DNA of 45,177 nt from Blastopirellula sp. (GTDB lineage Bacteria; Planctomycetota; Planctomycetia; Pirellulales; Pirellulaceae), in the NCBI GenBank assembly GCA_002733575.1, contig NVWB01000159.1, positions 1 through 45,177 of the forward strand. The letters run 5' to 3'. The notes under the pieces are model-generated. The model worked only from the letters and a program-made list of their open reading frames with translations, did not search any database and was not told the origin of the DNA. Position numbers and translations under genes: made by a program. Positions 1 to 8,806 of the stretch are shown here, in pieces. How positions within the stretch are numbered: the first letter of the stretch is position 1; every line of letters starts with the position of its first letter.

Positions 1-21
1 CCCGATTAACTTACTACCTTT

Positions 22-39
22 GGTCCGCAGTAGCGGACC
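22..39. repeat. Short palindromic hairpin, REP-like
   Basis: Perfect 7-bp arms (GGTCCGC and GCGGACC) are separated by the four bases AGTA, followed by CTAC. It lies just upstream of the YgfZ-like gene and could be the 3' hairpin of a gene outside the window. Hairpins of the form GGTCCGC-loop-GCGGACC are, from memory, frequent in planctomycete intergenic DNA; only one copy is visible here, so the repeat assignment is inference. There is no T-run, so a classic intrinsic terminator is unlikely. Confidence 0.45.
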
Positions 40-61
40 CTACACAACGGATTGCTAGGCT

Positions 62-1036
62 ATGACACTCTCGGAAGTTCATCAGGAACAATACACCACC
101 CTAACTCAGGCGGCCACTTGGGCTGATGTTTCTCAGCGTACGCGGCTTGAACTTACTGACGAGGCCAGGGTTCGGTTTCTGCATAACATGTGTACCAATC
201 AGGTGAATGATCTTCCAGTCGGGCAGGGCTGCGAGGCTTTGATTACTTCGCTACAAGGCAAAGTTGTTTCTCATGTAATTGTGATGAAGCAAGAAGAACG
301 CATCTTGCTAGAAACAGGGCCGAACGAGGCCGGGGCGATTCTGAAGCATCTGGGCAAGTATGCGATGATTGAAGATGTCGAGTTGACCGAAGTGACTGCG
401 GAGACTTGTGAACTAGTTGTTGCTGGACCACAGGCCGAAGAGACGTTGAAAGCCATGTTTCAAACCGATCTTCCTACAGCAGCTTGCCAACATGTTCCAG
501 TTCAATTCAAAGACGCTGCGATTACTTTGCTAAAGACGCCCGTCTATGGTGCGAATGCCTTCTCATTGATAGCCGCAGTCGAACATCGAGAGTTACTTCA
601 ACAAGCCTTGTCGGAAAAGTCGGTTGGCGAGGTAGATGCCAGCGTTCTTGATATTCTCAGAATTGAATCCGGCTTCCCCGAATCTGGCGTCGACTTGACC
701 GAAGACCACTTGGCGCAAGAGGCCAATCGAACGGAGAAGGCAATAGATTTCAACAAAGGCTGTTACCTGGGCCAAGAGACCGTGGCTAGAATCGACGCGA
801 TGGGCCACGTGAATAAAAAACTTGTGCTGGTGAAATTCAGCGGCGAGACCTGTCCAGTATCAGGCAGTTCTATCAAACACGAAGGCAAAGAAATCGCCAA
901 AGTGGGAACCGTTTGCGATAGCCCACTCGCCGATGCCTACCTTGCCCTCTGCATGACCCGCAAAGGGTTTAATGACGTTGGCTCAAAATTTGAAACCGAA
1001 TTCGGATCGGCAGAAGTGATTTTGCCGCTTCGGTAG
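62..1036 (+). CDS. ygfZ: YgfZ/GcvT-like folate-binding protein
   Basis: This 324-residue protein belongs to the GcvT-like aminomethyltransferase-fold family of YgfZ (IBA57), which helps assemble or repair certain Fe-S enzymes using folate. The YgfZ signature K-G-C-Y-x-G-Q-E is present, with the cysteine at about residue 234, followed by a conserved arginine and the M-G-H-V-N-K turn. An N-terminal GcvT-like domain fills residues 10-250 and a short C-terminal beta-barrel follows. Length matches the family, and no signal peptide is seen, so it is cytosolic. The ATG start has only a weak AGG upstream. The gene is followed by repeat-bearing DNA and a convergent hypothetical gene, so it is probably the last gene of its unit. 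The YgfZ motif makes a true glycine-cleavage T protein less likely. Confidence 0.88.
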   Translation: MTLSEVHQEQYTTLTQAATWADVSQRTRLELTDEARVRFLHNMCTNQVNDLPVGQGCEALITSLQGKVVSHVIVMKQEERILLETGPNEAGAILKHLGKYAMIEDVELTEVTAETCELVVAGPQAEETLKAMFQTDLPTAACQHVPVQFKDAAITLLKTPVYGANAFSLIAAVEHRELLQQALSEKSVGEVDASVLDILRIESGFPESGVDLTEDHLAQEANRTEKAIDFNKGCYLGQETVARIDAMGHVNKKLVLVKFSGETCPVSGSSIKHEGKEIAKVGTVCDSPLADAYLALCMTRKGFNDVGSKFETEFGSAEVILPLR

Positions 1037-1053
1037 GTTGCTGCTTCCATCTT

Positions 1054-1255
1054 GGGTAGCACCGCCGACGATTCCGGTGTTGGCTATGCTTCGGGATCAA
1101 ACGTATTCGGAACGTCGTCGGTGTGACCGGCGAACAGAGGTTACAGCGGCAAGGTTTACCGAAATCAATAGGAGGTCCTCAGTCATATCGACACTGAAAA
1201 GAAAGAAAAAATGGAAACCTCTCCAGCCTCTTGTCGACTTGCGTCGTAAGCGTAT
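1054..1255. repeat. Dispersed repeat family A, copy 1
   Basis: Intergenic DNA that closely matches 36313-36525. The best stretch, 1068-1130, differs from 36329-36391 at only 5 of 63 positions. Similarity continues more weakly (shared CAGAGGTTACAGCGGC, then CCTC near a TCGACT-x-x-CGTCG block). Differences fall at all three codon positions of every possible reading frame, which argues against a conserved protein. This copy has no obvious terminal inverted repeats, unlike copy 2. It sits between two convergent genes. The function is unknown. Confidence 0.75.
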
Positions 1256-1276
1256 TCGAGTCTCGTTCGATCATAT

Positions 1277-1759
1277 TCAGTATATGTCTTCGATAAAACC
1301 AGTTTTTGGTGTCAAATCCTTGCGTGCCTCAAATGATGGTGTCACACGCGAAAGCCAATCCTCGACCGATCCTTCTTCCCGTCCGTTCGTGACACGATAG
1401 GAAAGCCAAGCGATGGGATTGAGGCAATAATCCCCGAACGTGATTTTCGATGTGTAGAAGTTGACAATCGACTCGGTATTAAAATGTCCAGCCCAAGTTC
1501 CATCGTAAATTCGCGAGATCGTCTCGCCAAGGTAAGCGGATGCGGCAGAATTGATGTCGAATTGCATCTCGTCACCATGAACCATAACGGGGAGAACTGA
1601 ATTGGATTGCAGTAGTGGTAGGTCGAGAATTCTGTCGAACATATCAGTCAACGATCTCATTGAATAATCAAGTATGAAGTCGTGATTGCGCATATAGGCC
1701 ACGAACGCGTCAGCGACGGTTGGCGGCACATTCGGATTGGGAGTTCGATCAGTGTTCAC
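1277..1759 (-). CDS. Hypothetical protein, 160 residues
   Basis: I do not recognise this gene with certainty. The protein is soluble and acidic, with no signal peptide or membrane segment. The central part (about residues 70-140: an A-x-A-Y-L-G-E-x-I stretch, then a W-A-G-H block and later N-P-I-A-W) loosely resembles small bacterial proteins of the DUF3806/DUF6278 type, where Y-L-G-E...W...NP-x-W is common; that is recall, not a search. The start is GTG with no clear ribosome binding site; the next in-frame Met is at about residue 23. It converges on the YgfZ-like gene across repeat copy 1 and is followed upstream by a sulfatase terminator, so it is probably transcribed alone. Confidence 0.55.
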   Translation of the reverse strand: MNTDRTPNPNVPPTVADAFVAYMRNHDFILDYSMRSLTDMFDRILDLPLLQSNSVLPVMVHGDEMQFDINSAASAYLGETISRIYDGTWAGHFNTESIVNFYTSKITFGDYCLNPIAWLSYRVTNGREEGSVEDWLSRVTPSFEARKDLTPKTGFIEDIY

Positions 1760-1873
1760 GGAGAATAATCGTTAGCAAATACAATAATCAAATGCCGCAC
1801 TATTACGGTCTAGTACGGAACAGTGAAGCTAAATGTATCACACTTACCAGGCGTTCTCAACAAATACAATAAA

Positions 1874-1906
1874 AGCCCTCTCTCGATATCACTCCGAGAG
1901 AGGGCT
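1874..1906 (-). terminator. Intrinsic terminator of the sulfatase gene
   Basis: Perfect 12-bp stem (AGCCCTCTCTCG / CGAGAGAGGGCT) with a 9-base loop. On the minus strand it is followed by TTTTATTG, about 30 bp past the sulfatase stop. On the plus strand TTCTTCTTTT follows, so it may work both ways. Confidence 0.85.
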
Positions 1907-1935
1907 TCTTCTTTTATTGCTTCAGCAGCGACCAC

Positions 1936-3366
1936 TTATCGCCAGTCTTGTGCCCAGTCGGCGGTTTTCAACCCGCTGCGGATGCGGAACTCTCGGAGTT
2001 CATCGAGCAGTTCTTGTTTCTTCGCTTGATGGTCGGCTGATTCCCAAAGGTTCACGACTTCGGTAGGGTCACTCTTCAAATCGAACAGTTGTCCCCAAGG
2101 TTCGTCTAGGAAGTGAACCAGTTTCCAGTCGTGGTTGCGTACCATCGTCATGAACTGCGTGCCTGTCAAAATGCCGTCTTTGGCTTGTTCGGCATAGACG
2201 TGATCCCGGCCTTTGAATTCTTTGCCTTCGAGTGCTGGCAGCACAGTTTCGGCTTCGAGTGATGGCGGCACTTCAACGCCGGCCATTTCTAAGATGGTCG
2301 GGCCTAAATCCATTTGCTGCATTAGTTCATCTACGGTTCGGCCACCCTTGTATCGATCTGGTGCCCAAATTATGAGTGGTACACGTGTGATATCATCGTA
2401 CATTGTCCATTTCTGACTGTGCCCATGATCGGTCAGGCAGTCTCCGTGATCGGAAGTGAAGATCACAATGGTGTTATCGCCGTAGCCGTTGTTCTCTAGG
2501 GCATCCATGATTTGACCTACTTTTTCGTCAATCATGGTCACGTTTGCCAAATAGTAAGCACGTTGCTTGTGGCGTTGTTCGTGGGTTGGGTTGAGTTCTA
2601 ACACAACCGAATCATGATCGATCTCTTGGTTATGCACCCGAAGTTCTTTGTAAGGCTCAGGTTGATTGTCGAGTTCTTCTTGCGTCACTTCCAGCAGTGG
2701 CAACTCTTTCTTCATGTACGATTCGGTATAGCGTGGAATGGGATCGTACGGAGGATGTGGGCCAGGGAAACCAATTTGCAAGAACAACGGCTCTGTTTTT
2801 GGATAAGTGTTCAACCACCAAGTGGCCATGTCTCCAACAAACATGTCAGGGTGCATGTCTTCATCGAGTTCCCACTCGAAAGCACCAAGTCGATCTCGGT
2901 AGTCGTCGAGCTTTCGGTAGAGCTCTCGTTGTTGCTTGATTAGCCCACGTGCAGCGAGGGCTTTGTCCCATTCGTCAAAGAAATAACGCCCTTCTAGATA
3001 GCGATCTTTGTTTTCGACCACATACCGCTCATCGAACCCTAGCGGCGTGGTGAATGGCCAGGTGTGCATTTTGCCGATGTTGGTGCAGTGATAGCCAGCA
3101 TCGTTGAGCGACTCAATCCATGACTTTCGCCAGCGATCGGCGTTTTTAAGAATACCGGTGGTGTGTGGATAATAGCCTTTGAACAAACTGGCCCGGGCCG
3201 GAGCACACGAAGCGGCCGTTACATGACATTGGCTGAACGAGACGCCTTCATTGACCAAACGATCTAGGTTCGGGGTCTCCATATAATCAAAGCCCAGGGC
3301 GTTGATGGTATCGTAGCGCTGTTGATCAGTAATAATGAAGATGATATTCGGGCGACTGTCGGCCAT
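1936..3366 (-). CDS. Sulfatase, type I, without signal peptide
   Basis: A 476-residue alkaline-phosphatase-fold sulfatase. The N-terminal metal motif (ITDQQR, Asp14) and catalytic signature C-A-P-A-R (Cys54 to Arg58) are intact; Cys54 is the residue that anaerobic or aerobic maturases convert to formylglycine. A second metal-site motif (TSDHGD) lies in the C-terminal half, followed by a conserved histidine/lysine segment. Members hydrolyse sulfate esters of carbohydrates or small molecules; the substrate cannot be read here. The start ATG lies directly before the first beta strand, so there is no export signal, in contrast to the sulfatase at the end of the window. It lies 63 bp downstream of carA on the same strand, so read-through from carA is possible, though no shared function is evident. 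Confidence 0.92.
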   Translation of the reverse strand: MADSRPNIIFIITDQQRYDTINALGFDYMETPNLDRLVNEGVSFSQCHVTAASCAPARASLFKGYYPHTTGILKNADRWRKSWIESLNDAGYHCTNIGKMHTWPFTTPLGFDERYVVENKDRYLEGRYFFDEWDKALAARGLIKQQRELYRKLDDYRDRLGAFEWELDEDMHPDMFVGDMATWWLNTYPKTEPLFLQIGFPGPHPPYDPIPRYTESYMKKELPLLEVTQEELDNQPEPYKELRVHNQEIDHDSVVLELNPTHEQRHKQRAYYLANVTMIDEKVGQIMDALENNGYGDNTIVIFTSDHGDCLTDHGHSQKWTMYDDITRVPLIIWAPDRYKGGRTVDELMQQMDLGPTILEMAGVEVPPSLEAETVLPALEGKEFKGRDHVYAEQAKDGILTGTQFMTMVRNHDWKLVHFLDEPWGQLFDLKSDPTEVVNLWESADHQAKKQELLDELREFRIRSGLKTADWAQDWR

Positions 3367-3429
3367 GAGGTGTTTACCTAATTATGTGTTTGTTGAATCG
3401 ACGCGGTCTTCATTGAGTACAAGTGCTAT

Positions 3430-4593
3430 TTAGGCAACCGGTTCTTGTTGCTTAGTAGCAAGCATCAGTTCGCGGAAACGCTGGAACAGGTACTCGCTAT
3501 CATGGGGGCCAGCAGAGGCTTCAGGATGATACTGCACACTAAAGGCAGGTAGCTCTTTATGTTTAACGCCTGCTACAGTGTTATCGTTCAGATTGCGATG
3601 GGTGATTTCTAAGCAATCAGGCAGCGACTCTTCTTCCACAGCAAAGCCATGATTCTGGCTGGTGATTTCCACTTTGCTGGTTTCGGTATCCATCACCGGC
3701 TGATTGGCGCCCCGGTGACCAAATTTCAACTTGAATGTCTTTGCACCACAGGCCAGCGATAGCAGTTGATGCCCAAGACAGATACCAAAAATTGGTTTCT
3801 TTCCTAGTAAATTTTGAATTGTCTCAATCTGAGCAGTCAAAGGTTCAGGGTCACCAGGTCCGTTGGAGAGAAAGATGCCGTCGGGGTTATGACTCAACAC
3901 TTCTTCCGCAGTTGCTGTGCCTGGCAGTACGGTAACTTTGCAGCCGGTGTCTTGTAGATGGCGGGGGATATTCCATTTCATGCCAAAGTCTAATGCTACC
4001 ACATGCAAGTCAGCGGTCTCAATCGACAGCTCTCTTCGTTGCTTGTCAGCCAGCTTGACCCAGTGGCTTAACTTTTCGCTCCACACTTTTGATTCTTTGG
4101 GCATTACTTCACTGATTAAGTCGCGCCCAACTAAGCCAGGGCTGCTTTTCGCCTTGGCGATCAATGAGGCATCGTCGAGGTCTTCGGTTGATAGCACGCC
4201 ACGCATTGATCCTGCAGAACGCAAGCGTCTGACCAATGCCCGGGTATCGATGCCGGTCATGCCAACCACATTTTTTTCTTTGAGAAAATCTTCCAGCGTT
4301 TGATTGGCCCGAAAGTTACTCATTCTCCGGCAGTTCTCACGCACGATGAAGCCTGACATGTGAACCGTATCGCTCTCCATGTCTTCACGATTCACCCCGT
4401 AGTTGCCAATCTGGGTGTAAGTCATCGTAAGAATTTGTCCACGATAACTGGGGTCAGTCAAAATTTCTTGATAGCCCGTCATCGAAGTATTGAAGCAAAC
4501 TTCTCCATCGACTTCGCCGGTTGCCCCAAAAGAAAAACCGTTAAAAATTGTTCCGTCTTCTAAAGCCAGTTTCGCTGGTTGACTCTTGTTCAT
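3430..4593 (-). CDS. carA: Carbamoyl-phosphate synthase small subunit
   Basis: CarA hydrolyses glutamine and channels ammonia to CarB for carbamoyl phosphate, feeding pyrimidine and arginine synthesis in the cytosol. The 387-residue length is typical. The N-terminal CPSase_sm domain (about 5-135, with GYQEILTDPSY) precedes a class I glutamine amidotransferase domain with nucleophile Cys272 in GICLGHQ, the SQNHGFAV segment, and the His356/Glu358 pair in Q-Y-H-P-E. No carB is adjacent, so the large subunit is encoded elsewhere. The ATG is clear. The 450-bp upstream region holds a candidate RNA gene on the opposite strand; no PyrR- or arginine-type control site was recognised. Confidence 0.97.
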   Translation of the reverse strand: MNKSQPAKLALEDGTIFNGFSFGATGEVDGEVCFNTSMTGYQEILTDPSYRGQILTMTYTQIGNYGVNREDMESDTVHMSGFIVRENCRRMSNFRANQTLEDFLKEKNVVGMTGIDTRALVRRLRSAGSMRGVLSTEDLDDASLIAKAKSSPGLVGRDLISEVMPKESKVWSEKLSHWVKLADKQRRELSIETADLHVVALDFGMKWNIPRHLQDTGCKVTVLPGTATAEEVLSHNPDGIFLSNGPGDPEPLTAQIETIQNLLGKKPIFGICLGHQLLSLACGAKTFKLKFGHRGANQPVMDTETSKVEITSQNHGFAVEEESLPDCLEITHRNLNDNTVAGVKHKELPAFSVQYHPEASAGPHDSEYLFQRFRELMLATKQQEPVA

Positions 4594-4699
4594 AATTTGC
4601 TGTCGGTCGGTTAAATGTGGTAAAGAAATCCGGTTATACAGGATCGTCTTATGTGTGAATCTATGGGGGTCGTTCTAAATAATTTCTTAGCAGGTAGCC

Positions 4700-4867
4700 G
4701 GAATAATCGGACTATCTTCAAAGGTTGAACTTTGTGGCAGGCCCACTTAAAGTCTTGCTTGCGAAAGCCCGATAGCCTTCATTACGGCTGTGGGTCTCCG
4801 GGTTAATTCTCGGACAGCCATACTTGGAGGACTCTTGTTTCGGCGAGCGAGAGTTCTCCTTTTTTTA
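4700..4867 (+). ncRNA. Candidate structured small RNA with intrinsic terminator
   Basis: The carA-alaC gap contains a compact set of helices readable on the plus strand: GTGGC (4734-4738) with GCCAT (4817-4821) encloses GGCCCAC (4740-4746) with GTGGGTC (4790-4796) and a hairpin TCCGGG/CTCGGA (4797-4814). The second helix itself encloses two hairpins, GCTT/AAGC (4757-4768) and AGCC/GGCT (4774-4789). A strong terminator follows, and no sense ORF is present. The 5' end is a guess. It does not carry the GGAAG loop of SRP RNA, the conserved cores of RNase P or tmRNA, or an obvious 6S rod. It may be an unassigned RNA family or, less likely, a structured carA leader read on the other strand. Confidence 0.55.
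4826..4867 (+). terminator. Intrinsic terminator of the candidate small RNA
   Basis: GGAGGACTCT pairs with AGAGTTCTCC (10 bp, one G-U) and is followed by a run of eight T on the plus strand. Neither flanking gene points this way (both are on the minus strand), so the terminator implies a separate plus-strand transcript. Confidence 0.8.
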
Positions 4868-5044
4868 TTTCTTGGTAGATCGCCACTTCTTTACCTAAAG
4901 ATGGACGAAGTACAAATTTCCGCCATTATATTTTCGATACGAGCGGGCGAATAGCACCCGAAGCAAAAAGCAGGGGCGCATTGCCAGAATTCTTTTCTTT
5001 TGACCAGAAAATTATCAATTCTGCCTCAGATTTCGCTAGAAATT

Positions 5045-6298
5045 TTAGGTAACTGAGACCGTAGACCCTTCTTCTTGCTTCAGACAGCGGCTAATATGCC
5101 TTACTGCTTGACGCAGACGGTTCTCATTTTCGACCAATGCCATGCGTAAATACCCTTCTCCTAGCGGACCGAACCCGCTGCCAGGGCTTACTGCCACATC
5201 GCCCTTTTCGAGCAACATCATGGCAAAATCCATGGTAGACATCTTGTTGGTCCATTTTTCTGGGATTTTCGCCCACAAAAACATCCCTGCTTTGGGTGAT
5301 TCGACTTCCCAGCCGAGTCTGCGTAGACCATCGACCAGTACATCTCGGCGACCTTGATAGATTTTGCTTTGTTGTTCTACCGCAGCATCTCCTTCACGCA
5401 GGGCCACAATTGCTGCAATTTGTACGGCTTGGAACATGCCGTAATCGTAATAGCCCTTGATGGTGCCGAGCCCACGGATCATCTCTGAATTGCCACAGCA
5501 GAAGCCGACACGCCAGCCAGCCATGTTGTAGCCTTTGCTCATTGTGGTGAATTCTACGCCTACATCCTTGGCTCCAGGGGCTGAAAGAAAGCTTGGAGGC
5601 TTGTAGCCATCAAACGCGATATCTGCGTAAGCAAAGTCGCTGATGACCATTAACCCATATTTTTTGGCGATTTTGACCACATCCAAATAGAACTCTGGCT
5701 CAATTATCGCTGTCGATGGATTATGTGGATAACACAAAATAAGTAATTTAGGCTTCGGATAGAGTTGCTCGCAGGTATATGCCACATTCGAGAGGAACTT
5801 CTCGCTATCATTCACATCCAGCGCAATTACATTGCCTGATGCTAGAGCTACCGCGTACATGTGTACCGGGAAATAGGGTGCAGGGACAATTGCCGTATCA
5901 CCAGGGCCCATTAACGCCAGGCACATGTGCGAAAAGCCTTCTTTGGACCCAAGGCACGACATCACTTCCGTCTCAGGGTCGAGTCGGGCACCGTATTTTT
6001 TCAGGTACTTCGAGGCGACTTCACGCCGTAAGTTACGGATGCCGTTGGATTTACTGTATCCGTGGTTGTTTGGGTTATTGACCGCTTCACACATCTTCTC
6101 CATCACGAATTCTTCGGGAGGATCCGAGGGATTGCCCATGCCGAGATCAATTACATCGCTACCTGCTCGACGTTTTTGATACAACAAATTGTTGATTCGG
6201 CCAAACATATAAGGGGGCAAGCGAAGGACTCGCTGAGCCAAATTGATCTCAAAAGGAGTTTCACCTTCTGACGGTTGTCCGTTGGGGGTCGCGGTCAT
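5045..6298 (-). CDS. alaC: AlaC-type pyridoxal-phosphate aminotransferase
   Basis: A class I/II aminotransferase of 417 residues, closely resembling glutamate-pyruvate aminotransferase AlaC (YfdZ): the LPPYMF-x-x-I start region, [17 protein letters not shown], the N-P motif in HNPSTAIIE, and PLP-lysine Lys255 in [12 protein letters not shown] followed by RVGF. It would interconvert pyruvate and alanine with glutamate in the cytosol; related enzymes act on other 2-oxo acids, so substrate is inferred. The reading frame extends to a TTG at 6316, but the ATG at 6298 has GAAAGG about ten bases upstream and fits family alignments, so it is preferred. It is the nearest minus-strand gene upstream of carA, separated by the small-RNA candidate. 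Confidence 0.9.
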   Translation of the reverse strand: MTATPNGQPSEGETPFEINLAQRVLRLPPYMFGRINNLLYQKRRAGSDVIDLGMGNPSDPPEEFVMEKMCEAVNNPNNHGYSKSNGIRNLRREVASKYLKKYGARLDPETEVMSCLGSKEGFSHMCLALMGPGDTAIVPAPYFPVHMYAVALASGNVIALDVNDSEKFLSNVAYTCEQLYPKPKLLILCYPHNPSTAIIEPEFYLDVVKIAKKYGLMVISDFAYADIAFDGYKPPSFLSAPGAKDVGVEFTTMSKGYNMAGWRVGFCCGNSEMIRGLGTIKGYYDYGMFQAVQIAAIVALREGDAAVEQQSKIYQGRRDVLVDGLRRLGWEVESPKAGMFLWAKIPEKWTNKMSTMDFAMMLLEKGDVAVSPGSGFGPLGEGYLRMALVENENRLRQAVRHISRCLKQEEGSTVSVT

Positions 6299-6450
6299 CG
6301 ACCAAATACCTTTCAAGAGGAAACTTGCGAGAAAGAGAAAAACTATTTCTCACAAGATGTATCATGCTGGCTAGTTAAACTTGACTCGCCTGCGTTCATT
6401 CTAAGATTGTTCGCCCATTGAGCAAGGGAGACTAAGGAGAGTTCGCTGAG

Positions 6451-6490
6451 TTAAAAGAAAAAGGCTTCGGCGTAATTACCGAAGCCTTTT
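6451..6490 (-). terminator. Intrinsic terminator of the parvulin-like gene
   Basis: Perfect 12-bp stem AAAAGGCTTCGG / CCGAAGCCTTTT around an 8-base loop, followed on the minus strand by TTCTTTT. It sits about 45 bp beyond the stop of the gene ending at 6535 and insulates alaC from it. Confidence 0.88.
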
Positions 6491-6534
6491 AATTGATTTC
6501 ATTTAGCAATTGGGTTGAATACCACTTAACTCAA

Positions 6535-8442
6535 CTACTTTAGCGTTGAGGGGATTACAAACGGCTTGCCAGCTACTGACCGGCTGGTTTTACCAGATTG
6601 CGAGGTATTGGCCAAATAATTGTGAATCTGAGCATCCTGACGAATCAGTTCAAACTCTTTGCTCATCTCCACACGGATTTTCTTTTCCATGATATCGCGT
6701 GTCAGTTCTTCACGAACATCTTCGATGCTATCAATGGTAGACTTCGTTTTGCCTAAGCTTCTGAGGATGATAAACTGTTTGCCGACAGCGACAATTCCAG
6801 AAAGTTCGCCATGTTGCAAGCGGAATGCTTCCTCTTCTAGAGCAGGTTGGCCTCCAAAGCGACGGAGCGGTGGAACTTGTCCATCGTTATTCTTGGAAAC
6901 CGGTTCAATCGAATACTGGGCAGACAGTTCACCAAAGAATTTTTCGGTAGGATTGCGACGTGCCATATCCCAAACTTCTTGAGCCCGACGCTGAGTATCT
7001 AACACGATGGCAAGTATCTGAGCACGCTCTCCGTAGTTGGCTTCGTAGCCTTTACGCAAATCTTCGTCGGTGATTTTAACTCGATCTTGAACTAGCTTCT
7101 TCAAAGCAACCGTAGGCCAAACGGCATCACGTACATAAAGTTCCACGCTCACGCCTTGATCGGTGGTGACTTTCTCAAGCCATCCTTCTAAATCAGGAGT
7201 TTTTCCATCATCAAGTAGGAAACCAAACGAATAAGCGGCCCGTTTGATCTCTGCATCCAGGTCGGCTTCGGTGACTAAGATCTGTCGTGTTTCCAGTGCT
7301 TGGGTTAAGACTGTGCGATTAATCTCGCCTTCCAACACTTCTAAGCCAAACCGAACAATACATTCTTCTTGCAGTTCGAGTGTGCTGATCTGTCTGCCAT
7401 TGATCACAACAGCAACCCCAGGCATTTGCTTGCTTCTGATTGGGTCGTTGAAGACGTTGACAATCTCCGCCTGTTGTTGAAGTTCTTTGAAAATATCTCC
7501 GGCCGAGTCACGCATCTTGTTATCACGAATTTTATCCACTAACCGCCCTTGAATGGCTGGAACATCTTGTGGCGAAATTACCGTGGCAGGCAAGTGGGCT
7601 TCGCATTTGAAGATCAAATACTGCTCGGCTACAAAGATCACATGAGAGATCTCGCCTTCTTTTAGGTTGAAGACTGCCTCTTCAATCTCTTTCATTCCAA
7701 CGTGGCGACGAACTGGCGGAATTAATCCGTTGGCAGATGCACTGTTTTGATCTTGCGAATGTTCTTTGGCAAGGTTCGAAAAAGTTTCTGGTGCGTTGAC
7801 TGCTTTGACTCGAAGTTCTTCGGCCAAGCCACGATCTTTGACTGAGATCATGCGAACCTTAACTTTCGGGCCATAGTTGGCTTCCCAAGCATTTTGAACT
7901 TCTTCATCCGAAACTTTCAGGCGGTCAGCGGCCAGGGCTCGCAGTGCCAAGGTGGGCCAGATGATATCGCGGCGATACCGGCTGGGAGTTACATTACGTT
8001 CTTCTTGAAGCATGGCATACCAACGATCGACGGGAAGATTGAATTTTTTAGCAATCTTGGCGATCTCAGCATCTAAGTGCCCATCCGTAATTTTAATGCC
8101 GTATTTCTGGCAAGCTTGCAGAATTAGATGCTTGTTGACTTGGCTCTCAAGTACTTCTTCGCCGTGTCTAAGCAAAGCTTCTGCACCTAATTGATCTCGG
8201 GTGATCGTCACACGATTGACGACAGCAACGTCTCGAATGTTTTTCGATGTGTCTGCGACCCGAGGCTGTACCGTGGTGGGAGCGATCGGGCGTTGTGCCA
8301 GAGGGGCTTGTGCTTCGGCTTCTGGCGGACCTTGCTCTTGTCGAGCGATGTAAATTCCAGTTACCAATAGTGCGAACCCTGTTGTAAGGATTCCCCATGT
8401 TTTCCAGGTCATACGAAATCTTCCTTGACTTCGAGCATTCAT
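6535..8442 (-). CDS. SurA/PrsA-like parvulin protein with two tandem modules
   Basis: A 635-residue envelope protein with an N-terminal membrane anchor or signal (about residues 12-33), a proline/glutamate-rich linker, and two successive SurA-like modules. Module 1 (about 75-335) has an N-terminal helical chaperone part and a PpiC-like rotamase domain ending in H-V-I-F-V; module 2 (about 345-600) repeats the layout. Shared blocks include W-P-T-L/V-A-L, E-A-N-Y-G and the P-P-x-R-R...E-E/A-x-F-x-L...G-E-x-S stretch. Such proteins help fold exported proteins. Both rotamase units look divergent, so catalysis is uncertain. A TTG lies four codons upstream, but the ATG at 8442 has TTGGAG eight bases before it. 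Confidence 0.83.
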   Translation of the reverse strand: MNARSQGRFRMTWKTWGILTTGFALLVTGIYIARQEQGPPEAEAQAPLAQRPIAPTTVQPRVADTSKNIRDVAVVNRVTITRDQLGAEALLRHGEEVLESQVNKHLILQACQKYGIKITDGHLDAEIAKIAKKFNLPVDRWYAMLQEERNVTPSRYRRDIIWPTLALRALAADRLKVSDEEVQNAWEANYGPKVKVRMISVKDRGLAEELRVKAVNAPETFSNLAKEHSQDQNSASANGLIPPVRRHVGMKEIEEAVFNLKEGEISHVIFVAEQYLIFKCEAHLPATVISPQDVPAIQGRLVDKIRDNKMRDSAGDIFKELQQQAEIVNVFNDPIRSKQMPGVAVVINGRQISTLELQEECIVRFGLEVLEGEINRTVLTQALETRQILVTEADLDAEIKRAAYSFGFLLDDGKTPDLEGWLEKVTTDQGVSVELYVRDAVWPTVALKKLVQDRVKITDEDLRKGYEANYGERAQILAIVLDTQRRAQEVWDMARRNPTEKFFGELSAQYSIEPVSKNNDGQVPPLRRFGGQPALEEEAFRLQHGELSGIVAVGKQFIILRSLGKTKSTIDSIEDVREELTRDIMEKKIRVEMSKEFELIRQDAQIHNYLANTSQSGKTSRSVAGKPFVIPSTLK

Positions 8443-8737
8443 GATTTTCTCCAAAATCCTCTTAGAAAAATTAAAGTCGGCGAATTGCGGGGCCGATGGT
8501 TACTAAGTTAGGGATCGGGAGTATAGAAATCAAAACTCCGTGGGTCAATAGACATTCACGAGACTGCTAGCATCTTCACTTAGAGTATTTTTGTCATCGC
8601 TGTTCTGCTGCGAAAATATCAGCTCCGAAGCAAGTTTCGTATTTTGGGTAGCCACGTCGTTGGTTTAGGGGAATGCGAATCAGTTCGAGATATTTCAGCC
8701 ACCATCGAACGCGATTCGGCCTGCAAGAAAACAAAAA
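8443..8737. other. Intergenic region without recognised gene
   Basis: About 300 bp between the parvulin-like gene and the terminator of the upstream lipoprotein gene. It probably carries the parvulin gene promoter, but no convincing -35/-10 pair was located, and no ORF with gene-like features was seen. Confidence 0.5.
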
Positions 8738-8762
8738 ACGGGCAACCTTAGTGGCTACCCGT
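8733..8762 (-). terminator. Terminator of the lipoprotein/DUF1559 unit
   Basis: On the minus strand ACGGGTAGCC pairs with GGTTGCCCGT through a 5-base loop (two G-U pairs) and is followed by TTTTTG. It lies about 45 bp after the lipoprotein stop. The plus strand also ends in GTTTTG. Confidence 0.8.
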
Positions 8763-8806
8763 TTTGTATCTGTAAATTACTTGGCCCAAAGGGCTCAGCT
8801 GGAATC

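Noticed and set aside
1038..1400. 120-codon plus-strand frame across repeat copy 1
   Set aside because: It overlaps the repeat and the 3' end of a better minus-strand gene, and changes relative to the other repeat copy show no codon bias.
4700..4867. Assignment of the candidate RNA to 6S, SRP RNA, tmRNA or RNase P
   Set aside because: The conserved SRP GGAAG loop, RNase P core and tmRNA tRNA-like ends are absent and the fold is not a 6S-type rod; family left open.
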